In this document: positions 1 through 6,860 of the stretch, one piece after another
How positions within the stretch are numbered: the stretch's first letter is position 1
Layout: every line of letters begins with the position of its first letter
NCBI GenBank assembly: GCA_047630175.1
Contig: JBLHVI010000083.1
Coordinates: 1-14,462 of the forward strand
Source of the DNA: UBA4582 sp047630175
GTDB lineage: Bacteria; Pseudomonadota; Gammaproteobacteria; Pseudomonadales; Azotimanducaceae
Direction of reading: 5' to 3'
Length of the DNA stretch: 14,462 bases
Made by a program: the position numbers and the translations under genes
The notes under the pieces: generated by a model
Told to the model about the DNA's origin: nothing
Databases searched by the model: none
Seen by the model: only the letters and a program-made list of their open reading frames with translations

Positions 1-9
1 ACAACAAAG

Positions 10-85
10 TGGCTCCCCGACTTGGACTCGAACCAAGGACCCAATGATTAACAGTCATTTGCTCTACCAACTGAGCTATCGGGGA
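10..85 (-). tRNA. tRNA-Asn (anticodon GTT)
   Basis: Read on the minus strand, this is a complete 76-nt tRNA with encoded CCA. The 7-bp acceptor stem pairs TCCCCGA with TCGGGGA and the discriminator base is G, as usual for Asn. The anticodon stem AATGA/TCATT encloses the 7-nt loop CTGTTAA, so the anticodon is GTT with the normal T33. The T-loop is TTCGAGT. It is transcribed leftwards, away from uvrB, and has its own promoter just upstream. Confidence 0.97.
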
Positions 86-99
86 ATAACGAAGGCGAG

Positions 100-128
100 A
101 TTGTATAGAGGCTTCCGGTGTCGGTCAA
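100..128 (-). promoter_or_regulatory. sigma70-type promoter of tRNA-Asn
   Basis: On the minus strand, TTGACC (plus 123-128) is followed by exactly 17 nt and then TACAAT (plus 100-105). Each hexamer matches the sigma70 consensus at five of six positions. The tRNA 5' end is 15 nt downstream of the -10, with a C-rich discriminator between them, a layout typical of stable-RNA promoters. Confidence 0.75.
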
Positions 129-135
129 TGTCTAA

Positions 136-164
136 CTGGCGTAAAAATCGTTGCTCGATATATA
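136..164 (+). promoter_or_regulatory. possible uvrB promoter
   Basis: CTGGCG (136-141), a 17-nt spacer and TATATA (159-164) form a candidate sigma70 promoter about 80 nt upstream of the uvrB ATG. The -10 is good and the -35 is weak (three of six). No LexA box of the CTGT-N8-ACAG type is visible between the tRNA and uvrB, so SOS control is not supported. This is a by-eye call. Confidence 0.3.
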
Positions 165-245
165 AAGCATCCGCGCCCGTCTCCGGCCTGTGTGTTGTGT
201 CGAGATAGGTTACTATGTCCTGCTCGATTCAATGTAGCCGCGACC

Positions 246-2273
246 ATGACCCGTAATATCGTTCCCATCAAATCCGACCTGTTCAAGGTCGTCTCCGAAT
301 ATCAGCCCGCCGGTGATCAACCTGCTGCCATTGAGAAGCTGGTGGAGGGCATTGAATCCGGTCTCGCCTCTCAAACCTTGCTCGGCGTTACGGGTTCGGG
401 CAAGACCTTTACCGTTGCCAATGTCATTGAGCGTATTCAGCGCCCAACCTTGGTCATGGCGCCCAACAAAACGTTGGCGGCGCAGCTGTACGGTGAATTC
501 AAAGAGTTTTTTCCTAACAATGCTGTCGAGTATTTCGTGTCGTATTACGATTATTACCAGCCCGAGGCTTACGTGCCCTCGTCAGATACCTATATCGAGA
601 AAGACTCCGCCATCAACGAACATATCGAGCAGATGCGCCTGTCGGCCACCAAAGCCTTGCTGGAGCGGCCAGACGCGATTGTCGTGGCCTCGGTGTCATC
701 GATCTATGGTCTGGGAGATCCTGGTGCTTACCTAAAAATGGTGATGCACCTAGACCGGGGTGACCATGTAGACCAGCGCTGGTTGTTGCGCCGTTTGGCA
801 GAACTGCAGTACACCCGCAATGAAACCGAGTTGCGCCGCGCGTCATACCGAGTGCGAGGTGATGTGATTGATGTGTTCCCTGCAGAATCTGACCGTGATG
901 CCATTCGCATCGAGCTGTTTGATGAGGAAATAGAGAGCCTGTCATTCTTTGATCCTCTTACGGGCGAAGTTATTCGGCGTGTGCCACGGGTGACTATTTT
1001 CCCCAAGTCTCACTATGTGACGCCGCGTGAAACCATGGAGGCTGCTATCGACAAGATCCGTGATGAGCTGGATCACCGACTGCGATTCCTTAAGGAAAAT
1101 AATCGCCTAGTAGAGGCTCAGCGCCTAGAGCAGCGTACCCGTTACGATTTGGAAATGATTAAGGAGCTGGGTTACTGCAACGGTATCGAAAACTATTCAC
1201 GCTATTTATCGGGTCGCGCTCCTGGCGAGCCGCCGCCGACGCTATACGACTATTTGCCAGACGATGCCCTGCTTATTGTCGACGAGTCCCACGTCAGCAT
1301 CTCCCAAATTGGTGCCATGTATAAAGGTGACCGGTCCCGCAAAGAGACCCTAGTTGAGTTTGGCTTTCGTCTGCCTAGCGCACTGGATAACCGACCTTTG
1401 CGGTTTGACGAGTGGGAAAAGATCGCACCGCAGATGATTTTCGTGTCCGCCACGCCGGGTAATTACGAGGCGGAGCATGCGGGGCAGACAGTCGACCAAG
1501 TGGTGCGACCCACTGGTTTATTGGACCCCATTATAGAAGTTAGGCCCGCGCAAACTCAGGTGGATAACGTGCTTGGTGAGATTCGGATTCGCGCCGCTAA
1601 GGACGAGCGGGTGCTGATCACGACGCTTACTAAGCGTATGGCAGAGGACCTCACTGATTTCCTTGATGACAATGGTGTGCGGGTGCGTTACTTGCACTCG
1701 GATATTGATACTGTTGAGCGCGTTGAGATTATTCGCGACTTGCGCCTCGGTGAATTCGATGTGCTGGTGGGTATTAACCTGCTGCGCGAGGGCCTAGATA
1801 TGCCTGAAGTATCGCTCGTGGCGATTCTTGACAGTGATAAGGAAGGCTTCCTGCGCTCTGAGCGTTCTCTTATACAAACTATCGGTCGAGCCGCGCGGAA
1901 TCTTGAGGGGAGGGCGATCCTGTATGCAGATCGCATCACCGACTCTATGCGCCGCGCGATTGATGAAACAGAGCGCCGCCGCGAAAAGCAGCAGGCGCAT
2001 AACCTGAAAAATAACATTACTCCCGTCGGTGTGCGGCGCATGGTCACGGATATTATGGAAGGTGCCCGGAATTCCGCGCGTGCGAAACGCCACAAAATTG
2101 CGGAGGGTAAAGGGTCCTATAAGATTGATGGCATGAGTCAGGGTGAGGTTGAGAAGCAAATCACGATATTGGAAAAAGAAATGTTCCAGGCCGCCAAGAA
2201 CTTAGCCTTCGAGGAAGCTGCGCACTTGCGTGACCAGATTGAAGAGCTTCGTCAGCAGTTTGTGAGAAGTTAG
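246..2273 (+). CDS. uvrB: UvrABC system protein B (excinuclease ABC subunit B)
   Basis: UvrB is the damage-verification subunit of nucleotide excision repair. It is loaded by UvrA, opens the DNA with a helicase-like fold and recruits UvrC for incision. From the ATG at 246 the protein has 675 aa, close to the E. coli length. Visible features are Walker A GVTGSGKT (47-54), the DNA-clamping beta-hairpin around 99-122 (YYDYYQPEAYVP), the DESH box (346-349), the motif VI segment QTIGRAARN (544-552) and a C-terminal UVR/UvrC-binding coiled coil (about 636-670). An ATG at 192 would add 18 residues that do not resemble UvrB, so 246 is preferred although no good ribosome-binding site precedes it. The next gene follows 60 nt downstream in the same direction and may be co-transcribed. 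The gene appears intact. Confidence 0.97.
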   Translation: MTRNIVPIKSDLFKVVSEYQPAGDQPAAIEKLVEGIESGLASQTLLGVTGSGKTFTVANVIERIQRPTLVMAPNKTLAAQLYGEFKEFFPNNAVEYFVSYYDYYQPEAYVPSSDTYIEKDSAINEHIEQMRLSATKALLERPDAIVVASVSSIYGLGDPGAYLKMVMHLDRGDHVDQRWLLRRLAELQYTRNETELRRASYRVRGDVIDVFPAESDRDAIRIELFDEEIESLSFFDPLTGEVIRRVPRVTIFPKSHYVTPRETMEAAIDKIRDELDHRLRFLKENNRLVEAQRLEQRTRYDLEMIKELGYCNGIENYSRYLSGRAPGEPPPTLYDYLPDDALLIVDESHVSISQIGAMYKGDRSRKETLVEFGFRLPSALDNRPLRFDEWEKIAPQMIFVSATPGNYEAEHAGQTVDQVVRPTGLLDPIIEVRPAQTQVDNVLGEIRIRAAKDERVLITTLTKRMAEDLTDFLDDNGVRVRYLHSDIDTVERVEIIRDLRLGEFDVLVGINLLREGLDMPEVSLVAILDSDKEGFLRSERSLIQTIGRAARNLEGRAILYADRITDSMRRAIDETERRREKQQAHNLKNNITPVGVRRMVTDIMEGARNSARAKRHKIAEGKGSYKIDGMSQGEVEKQITILEKEMFQAAKNLAFEEAAHLRDQIEELRQQFVRS

Positions 2274-2333
2274 GATGGTCGTGACAGGCGCGGAGATGCC
2301 ACAACGTGCAGTGCATGCGGGTTGCCGAGCCCG

Positions 2334-3362
2334 ATGTTGACATTGTTGCTCAAGCCGACTGTTGTCGTGGCGATGGTTCTGGCCTTGCTGCTGAGTATTG
2401 GCTTGTATGCGTTGTATCATCATTTCGCGAGGCGCTATGGGCTAATAGATGTGGCAACTTGGCGCAGCGCCCATGTGGCATCGGTGCCTACTGGCGCGGG
2501 TATCGTGATTATGCTGGTCGCACTGCCGCTGCTGGCGCTGTTGCTGTCCTGGGGGGCGGCACTTGTTTTAAGCGTTGCAAGTTTTGGTACGTTATTAGCG
2601 GTGCTCGGCTTTGTCGATGATCATCGCCCGCTGCCTGTAGCGATGAGGCTATTTGCACAGGCTTTTAGTGCCGTCGGCGTGTTCCTCTGCCTTGAAGTCA
2701 GCGTTGTGCCGCTAACGGGCGATGGTCGTTATTATCTTGCAGGCGTGGGTTTGTTAGTGCCTTTCATAGGTTTGGTGTGGGTGATAAACGTGCATAATTT
2801 TATGGATGGGCTGGATGGTTTTGCTGCATTGCAAGCGCTGTGTTTTTTGATTCCGGCGGCTGTGCTGTTTCAGCACTATGGTCGTGTTGACGTCATGTTC
2901 TTGGCGCTCGCCGTCGCGGTTCCTGTGATCGCCTTCTTGTTCTGGAATTTGCCACCCGGACGATTATTTATGGGAGATGCTGGTGCTATCTTTTTGGGCT
3001 TTATTATAGCGCTGCTGATGTTGGTGGGCTGGCAAATATCATGGCCGCTGTTCATCGCCCTAGTGATGCTGTACGCACTGTTTTTGGTTGATGCGACGTG
3101 CACGATCGTTTGGCGGTTGCAGCGTGGCGAAAACTGCTTCGCTGCGCATCGTGCCCACCTTTTCCAGCGCTTGGCTCGGCGCCGCGGCACACCTTGGGTG
3201 CTGAAAACGCTATTGTTGATTAATTTAGGCTGGCTATTGCCGCTGGCGGCGCTAGTCATAACGGAATATATTTTGCCGCTGGTCGGCTTATTCATAGCGT
3301 GTGCGCCTTTGATCGTTGGCTATGTTCGCTGGCATGAAGTGGACGCCGTTATCATCGATTAG
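2334..3362 (+). CDS. Glycosyltransferase family 4 (WbpL/WecA-like) polyprenyl-phosphate sugar-1-phosphate transferase
   Basis: Integral inner-membrane enzyme of the MraY/WecA/WbpL superfamily. It should transfer a UDP-N-acetylsugar as sugar-1-phosphate onto undecaprenyl phosphate and so start synthesis of an O-antigen or similar glycan. The 342-aa protein has roughly ten hydrophobic membrane segments. Cytoplasmic motifs are VDD (Mg site, DD at 95-96), NFMDGLDG (155-162), FMGDAG (212-217) and HRAHLFQR (272-279). The last matches the HRxHxxQ motif of WbpL/WbcO-type enzymes rather than the HIHH of enteric WecA, but the exact sugar cannot be read. A TTG at 2322 is an alternative in-frame start; neither start has a clear ribosome-binding site. 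It lies directly after uvrB, and in Pseudomonas uvrB also borders the O-antigen locus (recalled knowledge). The function class is firm, the pathway inferred. Confidence 0.88.
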   Translation: MLTLLLKPTVVVAMVLALLLSIGLYALYHHFARRYGLIDVATWRSAHVASVPTGAGIVIMLVALPLLALLLSWGAALVLSVASFGTLLAVLGFVDDHRPLPVAMRLFAQAFSAVGVFLCLEVSVVPLTGDGRYYLAGVGLLVPFIGLVWVINVHNFMDGLDGFAALQALCFLIPAAVLFQHYGRVDVMFLALAVAVPVIAFLFWNLPPGRLFMGDAGAIFLGFIIALLMLVGWQISWPLFIALVMLYALFLVDATCTIVWRLQRGENCFAAHRAHLFQRLARRRGTPWVLKTLLLINLGWLLPLAALVITEYILPLVGLFIACAPLIVGYVRWHEVDAVIID

Positions 3363-3404
3363 AAATCAACCAATAGAAATCGCGCGATAAGGCGCGTGAG
3401 CCTA

Positions 3405-3434
3405 CTGGCAACGAAAGATATTTCCTGCTAAATT
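3405..3434 (+). promoter_or_regulatory. probable promoter of tRNA-Val
   Basis: CTGGCA (3405-3410, four of six), an 18-nt spacer and TAAATT (3429-3434) are followed by a GC-only discriminator (CGCGCGC after one A), as in stringently controlled stable-RNA promoters. The tRNA begins about 95 nt downstream, so the primary transcript would carry a leader containing the twin TTGGCCAA palindrome. By-eye call. Confidence 0.45.
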
Positions 3435-3442
3435 ACGCGCGC

Positions 3443-3466
3443 TTGGCCAAGCTGTCATTTGGCCAA
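3443..3466 (+). repeat. twin TTGGCCAA palindrome
   Basis: Two identical 8-bp palindromes, TTGGCCAA at 3443-3450 and 3459-3466, have centres 16 bp apart and an 8-nt spacer. Because each is self-complementary, the RNA could fold into one 8-bp hairpin with an 8-nt loop, or the DNA could present two operator half-sites. It lies in the predicted tRNA-Val leader, just after the predicted -10. Confidence 0.6.
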
Positions 3467-3528
3467 CTCAGAATGCGCCCAAGTAGGTGGCAAGTTCTTT
3501 GTTAGTAAGCGTAGTACGAAGAGCGTTT

Positions 3529-3605
3529 GGGAGTGTAGCTCAGTTGGTTAGAGCATCGCCTCGACAAGGCGAGGGTCGACGGTTCGAATCCGTCCACTCC
3601 CACCA
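3529..3605 (+). tRNA. tRNA-Val (anticodon GAC)
   Basis: A 77-nt cloverleaf with encoded CCA. The acceptor stem is GGGAGTG/CACTCCC, the discriminator A, the D-arm GCTC/GAGC, the T-stem GACGG/CCGTC and the T-loop TTCGAAT. The anticodon stem TCGCC/GGCGA closes the 7-nt loop TCGACAA, putting GAC at positions 34-36, which reads Val. Position 33 is C instead of the nearly universal T. The rest of the structure is perfect, so this looks like a working gene. thrS follows 243 nt downstream. Confidence 0.94.
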
Positions 3606-3848
3606 AACGCATGGTTTTCGCCTCCGGCGAACACAAGCGTTCCGACGGGTGTTAGCGTGCTAATGCTGACAGGGGATCTCACCGTATAGAGATCAACCGT
3701 TTGGAAAGTGGAAGTTGCTGTTTTACCACGGTCAGTTATCACACTGGCTCCAATTCAAAAATGTGAACTAAGCTTACCCAACAAGCGCCAGCTAAAACCC
3801 CCCAAGTGGCCTCTAGTACCGGTCACCACTGATGAAGGAAACACCCCA

Positions 3849-5765
3849 ATGCCAACCATCACACTTCCCGACGGCAACCAAAAACAATTTGACCACCCCG
3901 TCACTATCCACCAAATAGCCGAATCCATAGGTCCAGGCCTCGCTAAAGCAGCCTTGGGCGGTAAAATCGGCGACGACATCGTCGATACGTCGTATACCAT
4001 TGACGAAGACTCCTTGATCTCAATCATCACCGCAAAAGACGACGACGGCCTCGAGATTCTGCGCCATTCCTGCGCTCACCTTATGGCCCAAGCGGTGCAA
4101 CAGCTCTTCCCTACCGCGCAAGTCACCATCGGCCCAGTCATTGAAGATGGATTCTTTTATGACTTCGCCTTTGAGCGTCCGTTCACCCCGGAAGATCTGA
4201 TAAAAATCGAAAAGAAAATGACCGAGCTGTCTCGCCAAAACCAGCCTGTCAGCCGTTCTGTGATGTCCAGAGACGAGGCTGTAGAGTTCTTCCGTGAAAA
4301 AGGCGAGAACTACAAGGTTGAAATCATCGAAAGCATACCTTCGAATCAGGCATTGTCGTTCTACCAACAAGGCGATTTTATTGACCTTTGTCGCGGCCCT
4401 CATGTGCCCGCCACTGGCAAGCTGCAAGCGTTCAAGCTTACTAAGGTGGCTGGCGCCTACTGGCGCGGCGACTCAAAAAACGCCATGTTGCAACGTATTT
4501 ATGGGACCTGCTGGGCCGACAAAAAGGCGCTGAAGGAATATTTGCATCGCCTCGAAGAAGCAGAAAAGCGCGATCATCGCAAGCTCGGCAAGAAATTCGA
4601 TCTGTTCCACACGCAGGAAGAAGCGCCGGGTATGGTGTTCTGGCATCCCAAGGGCTGGCAGATTTGGCAGACTATTGAACAATATATTCGAGACGTGCAA
4701 AAGCAGCACAATTATCAGGAGATTCGTACTCCCCAAATGGTGGATATGAGCCTGTGGGAGCGTTCTGGCCACGCCGATAAATTCGGCGACGGCATGTTCT
4801 CGGTGCATACGGACAACCGCCATTACGCCATCAAGCCTATGAACTGCCCGTGTCACGTGCAGGTATTCAACCAAGGTCTGAAAAGCTACCGCGACCTGCC
4901 CATTCGTCTAGCAGAATTTGGCAGTTGTCACCGTGACGAGCCTTCGGGTACATTGCAAGGCATTATGCGGGTCCGAGCCTTTGTCCAAGACGACGGCCAC
5001 ATATTTTGCGCCGAGTCTCAAATACAAGCAGAAGTTATCGATTTTATTGACGTAATCCAAGCTGTCTACAAGGATTTCGGGTTTGATGAAATTCTCATCA
5101 AGCTATCGACTCGACCAGAGCAGCGTGTCGGTAGCGATGCTGACTGGGACAAGGCGGAAGCCGCTCTCGCCACCGCACTGGATACAAAGGGTTTGGATTG
5201 GGCACTATTACCCGGTGAAGGCGCCTTCTACGGTCCCAAGATCGAATTTTCCCTGAAAGACTGCATTGGTCGTGTCTGGCAGTGTGGCACCATTCAGGTC
5301 GATTTTTCCATGCCAGGCCGTCTAGACGCACAGTTTGTTGCTGAAGATGGTTCGCGGCAGGTTCCCGTTATGTTGCATCGAGCGATGCTGGGTTCGTTCG
5401 AGCGCTTCATTGGTATTCTTATCGAGAACTTTGCGGGTGAAATGCCGCCATGGCTTGCGCCCGTGCAGGCCGTTGTGCTCAACATTACTGATAGTCAGGC
5501 GGGCTACTGCAACAACGTGCTCAGTGCCTTGAAAGCAAAGGGCTATCGGGTAGAGTCTGACTTGAGAAACGAAAAGATAGGTTTTAAGATTCGCGAACAT
5601 ACCATTCAGCGCGTGCCTTACCTAATTGTTGTTGGTGATCGAGAGGTCGAAAATGCTGAAATTGCAGTACGTGCCCGCAATGGCGACGACCTAGGCACGA
5701 TGTCTGTAGACGCTTTTTCGCAGCTATTGCAAAATGAAGTGGAAAAAAAGGGAAGAGTTGCCTGA
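3849..5765 (+). CDS. thrS: Threonine--tRNA ligase
   Basis: Class II synthetase that charges tRNA-Thr and hydrolyses mischarged Ser-tRNA-Thr. From ATG 3849 it has 638 aa (E. coli 642). This start has the site AAGGA at 3835-3839 and gives the family N-terminus MPTITLPDG; longer in-frame starts add a non-homologous extension. Order: TGS domain (about 1-61), editing domain with HxxxH (H73, H77) and C181/H185, catalytic core with zinc ligands C333, H384 and H510, motif 3 around 508-520 (MLHRAMLGSFERF), and the C-terminal anticodon-binding domain. The zinc loop reads NCPCH where E. coli has NCPGH, a variant I believe occurs in other proteobacteria. In E. coli thrS is repressed by its own product through a tRNA-like leader. 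The leader here (3606-3848) is long enough for that but shows only weak hairpins. infC follows after 43 nt. Confidence 0.97.
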   Translation: MPTITLPDGNQKQFDHPVTIHQIAESIGPGLAKAALGGKIGDDIVDTSYTIDEDSLISIITAKDDDGLEILRHSCAHLMAQAVQQLFPTAQVTIGPVIEDGFFYDFAFERPFTPEDLIKIEKKMTELSRQNQPVSRSVMSRDEAVEFFREKGENYKVEIIESIPSNQALSFYQQGDFIDLCRGPHVPATGKLQAFKLTKVAGAYWRGDSKNAMLQRIYGTCWADKKALKEYLHRLEEAEKRDHRKLGKKFDLFHTQEEAPGMVFWHPKGWQIWQTIEQYIRDVQKQHNYQEIRTPQMVDMSLWERSGHADKFGDGMFSVHTDNRHYAIKPMNCPCHVQVFNQGLKSYRDLPIRLAEFGSCHRDEPSGTLQGIMRVRAFVQDDGHIFCAESQIQAEVIDFIDVIQAVYKDFGFDEILIKLSTRPEQRVGSDADWDKAEAALATALDTKGLDWALLPGEGAFYGPKIEFSLKDCIGRVWQCGTIQVDFSMPGRLDAQFVAEDGSRQVPVMLHRAMLGSFERFIGILIENFAGEMPPWLAPVQAVVLNITDSQAGYCNNVLSALKAKGYRVESDLRNEKIGFKIREHTIQRVPYLIVVGDREVENAEIAVRARNGDDLGTMSVDAFSQLLQNEVEKKGRVA

Positions 5766-5795
5766 TTTTGGGTATACTCGCCGGCTCTAACCGTA

Positions 5796-5801
5796 GAGGA
5801 G
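5796..5801 (+). promoter_or_regulatory. Shine-Dalgarno of infC, fixing the ATT start
   Basis: GAGGAG lies 7 nt upstream of the ATT codon at 5809-5811. No ATG, GTG or TTG sits at this distance in the infC frame. The first such codon in frame is the TTG at 5872, which would remove 21 conserved N-terminal residues. A TATACT box at 5773-5778 could be the -10 of an internal promoter but has no convincing -35. Confidence 0.85.
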
Positions 5802-5808
5802 AAACGGA

Positions 5809-6357
5809 ATTAAGAAAAGTGATTCGAAAAAGTCTCGTATAAACGACGAAATCGACGCCAAAACCGTACGTTTGATCGGTGCTGACGGCGAGCAAGTAGG
5901 CGTAGTGTCTATCGCGGATGCGCTCGATGCAGCAGTGGCAGTGAAGCTCGATTTAGTCGAGATAGCGCCAGACGCTGACCCTATCGTATGCAAAATCCTT
6001 GACTATGGTAAGCATGTATTCGAGGCTAAAAAAGACAAGGCTGCGGCGAAGAAGAAACAACGTCGCACCCAAGTAAAAGAAATGAAGTTTAGACCAGGCA
6101 CGGAAGATGGAGACTATCAGGTAAAACTACGCAACCTGACACGTTTTCTTGAAGACGGGGATAAAGCCAAAGTTACCTTGAGGTTTAGAGGTCGCGAGAT
6201 GGCACACCAAGAGCTCGGCATGGAGCTATTGAAGCGAATCGAAGAAGATTTAGTGGAAATGGCCGTGGTTGAACTCCATCCAAAGATGGAAGGTCGTCAA
6301 TTGACGATGGTGTTAGCCCCAAAAGGTAAGAAGAAGGGTACCCAGGCACCAGCCTGA
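5809..6357 (+). CDS. infC: Translation initiation factor IF-3 (ATT start codon)
   Basis: IF3 binds the 30S subunit, prevents premature 50S joining and rejects non-canonical start codons and non-initiator tRNA. Starting at ATT 5809 the protein has 182 aa (E. coli 180). It begins (f)MKKSDSKKSRINDEI and continues with the N-domain (about 1-80, including VDLVEI-like and DYGK segments), a lysine-rich linker (KKKQRRTQVKEMKFRPGT) and the C-domain with DYQVKLR, FRGREMAHQ and EGRQLTMVLAPK. The ATT start preceded by GAGGAG matches the AUU start of E. coli infC. There it lets IF3 repress its own translation by discriminating against the codon, and the same autocontrol is inferred here. A gene finder limited to ATG/GTG/TTG would begin at TTG 5872 and truncate the protein. 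A terminator-like hairpin follows the stop codon. Confidence 0.96.
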   Translation: MKKSDSKKSRINDEIDAKTVRLIGADGEQVGVVSIADALDAAVAVKLDLVEIAPDADPIVCKILDYGKHVFEAKKDKAAAKKKQRRTQVKEMKFRPGTEDGDYQVKLRNLTRFLEDGDKAKVTLRFRGREMAHQELGMELLKRIEEDLVEMAVVELHPKMEGRQLTMVLAPKGKKKGTQAPA

Positions 6358-6400
6358 GCCCTTGACAGAAATGTTTGTCTGACCCGCGTGACGCACACGT

Positions 6401-6430
6401 AAGCCATCTTGATTGCTGAGATGGCTTTTT
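6401..6430 (+). terminator. intrinsic terminator or attenuator between infC and rpmI
   Basis: A perfect 9-bp stem, AAGCCATCT (6401-6409) with AGATGGCTT (6419-6427), has a 9-nt loop and runs into five T (6426-6430). This is the form of a Rho-independent terminator, but it lies inside what is normally the infC-rpmI-rplT operon. Partial terminator or regulated attenuator are the likely roles. A near-copy of the 3' arm, AGATGGTT at 6447-6454, could compete for the 5' arm. Confidence 0.7.
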
Positions 6431-6521
6431 GTTGTGAGTAGCGCTGAGATGGTTCGATAGATTTTCTTAACCTATTAGATGCATCGATAAAGAAAAGATG
6501 CTCAATTGCGGAGTTACGAAA

Positions 6522-6713
6522 ATGCCCAAGCTAAAGAAATGCACTGGTGCAGCCAAGCGGTTTAAGAAAACCGGTAATGGTTATAAGCACCGACAAGCAC
6601 AACGCGCTCATATCCTGACAAAGAAGAGCACCAAGCGTAAACGTCACCTGCGTGGTATGAAGATGGTCGCCGCCAGTGATGTCCCGTTGATTAAACGGAT
6701 GCTAGGTCACTAG
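6522..6713 (+). CDS. rpmI: 50S ribosomal protein L35
   Basis: Small basic 50S protein of 63 aa (E. coli 65). The family core is visible: GAAKRFKKTGNGYKHRQAQ and HILTKKSTKRKRHLRG. The start is ATG 6522 with GGAG at 6510-6513. An ATG at 6498 would add eight residues that no L35 has. In E. coli L20 binds an mRNA structure reaching from the end of infC to the rpmI ribosome-binding site and represses rpmI and, by coupling, rplT. Here the spacer upstream holds a terminator-like stem, and the 170-nt spacer to rplT makes simple translational coupling less likely. Confidence 0.95.
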   Translation: MPKLKKCTGAAKRFKKTGNGYKHRQAQRAHILTKKSTKRKRHLRGMKMVAASDVPLIKRMLGH

Positions 6714-6726
6714 ATACAAGAGCTGC

Positions 6727-6860
6727 CGCGTTAGATCTTATTAATTGAGATACGCGCAACTCACAACATCTTGCAAATATGCCACGCAGAACAGGGTTCG
6801 ATTAGCACCAATGGCGACACGCCATGCTAGCGGCACCAGCACTGCAAGAACAGATTTGCA
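6727..6860 (+). promoter_or_regulatory. structured rpmI-rplT spacer, candidate cis-regulatory RNA
   Basis: The 170-nt gap holds nested complementary elements. Hairpin 1: CGCGT (6727-6731) with ACGCG (6752-6756), continued by ATCTTA/TGAGAT across a 3-nt bulge. Hairpin 2: ATGGCG/CGCCAT around ACA (6811-6825), extended by TAGC/GCTA (6803-6806, 6826-6829) past a 4-nt bulge. A long-range stem, TCTTGCA (6769-6775) with TGCAAGA (6843-6849), would enclose hairpin 2. A rival stem, TGCAAAT (6772-6778) with ATTTGCA (6854-6860), uses the same 5' bases and ends 12 nt before the rplT site AGGAG. Two mutually exclusive long-range stems suggest a switch. Pairings read by eye. Confidence 0.5.

Noticed and set aside
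192..245. 18-residue N-terminal extension of UvrB
   Set aside because: The sequence is unlike any UvrB N-terminus and the ATG at 246 gives the normal length.
3381..3396. GC-only hairpin CGCGC/GCGCG after the glycosyltransferase gene as a terminator
   Set aside because: A stable 5-bp stem, but no T-tract follows. It may stabilise the mRNA end but is not a convincing intrinsic terminator.
3548..3742. A 64-aa minus-strand frame across tRNA-Val containing GSGRIRTVDPRL
   Set aside because: It is the reverse-strand translation of tRNA-Val, another common spurious protein type, with no ribosome-binding site.
3708..3848. 47-residue N-terminal extension of ThrS
   Set aside because: No homology to the TGS domain start, and ATG 3849 has a good ribosome-binding site and the family N-terminus.
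5743..5749. Seven-A run near the thrS 3' end as a programmed frameshift site
   Set aside because: The normal frame gives a full-length ThrS ending a few codons later; there is no stimulatory structure or meaningful alternative product.
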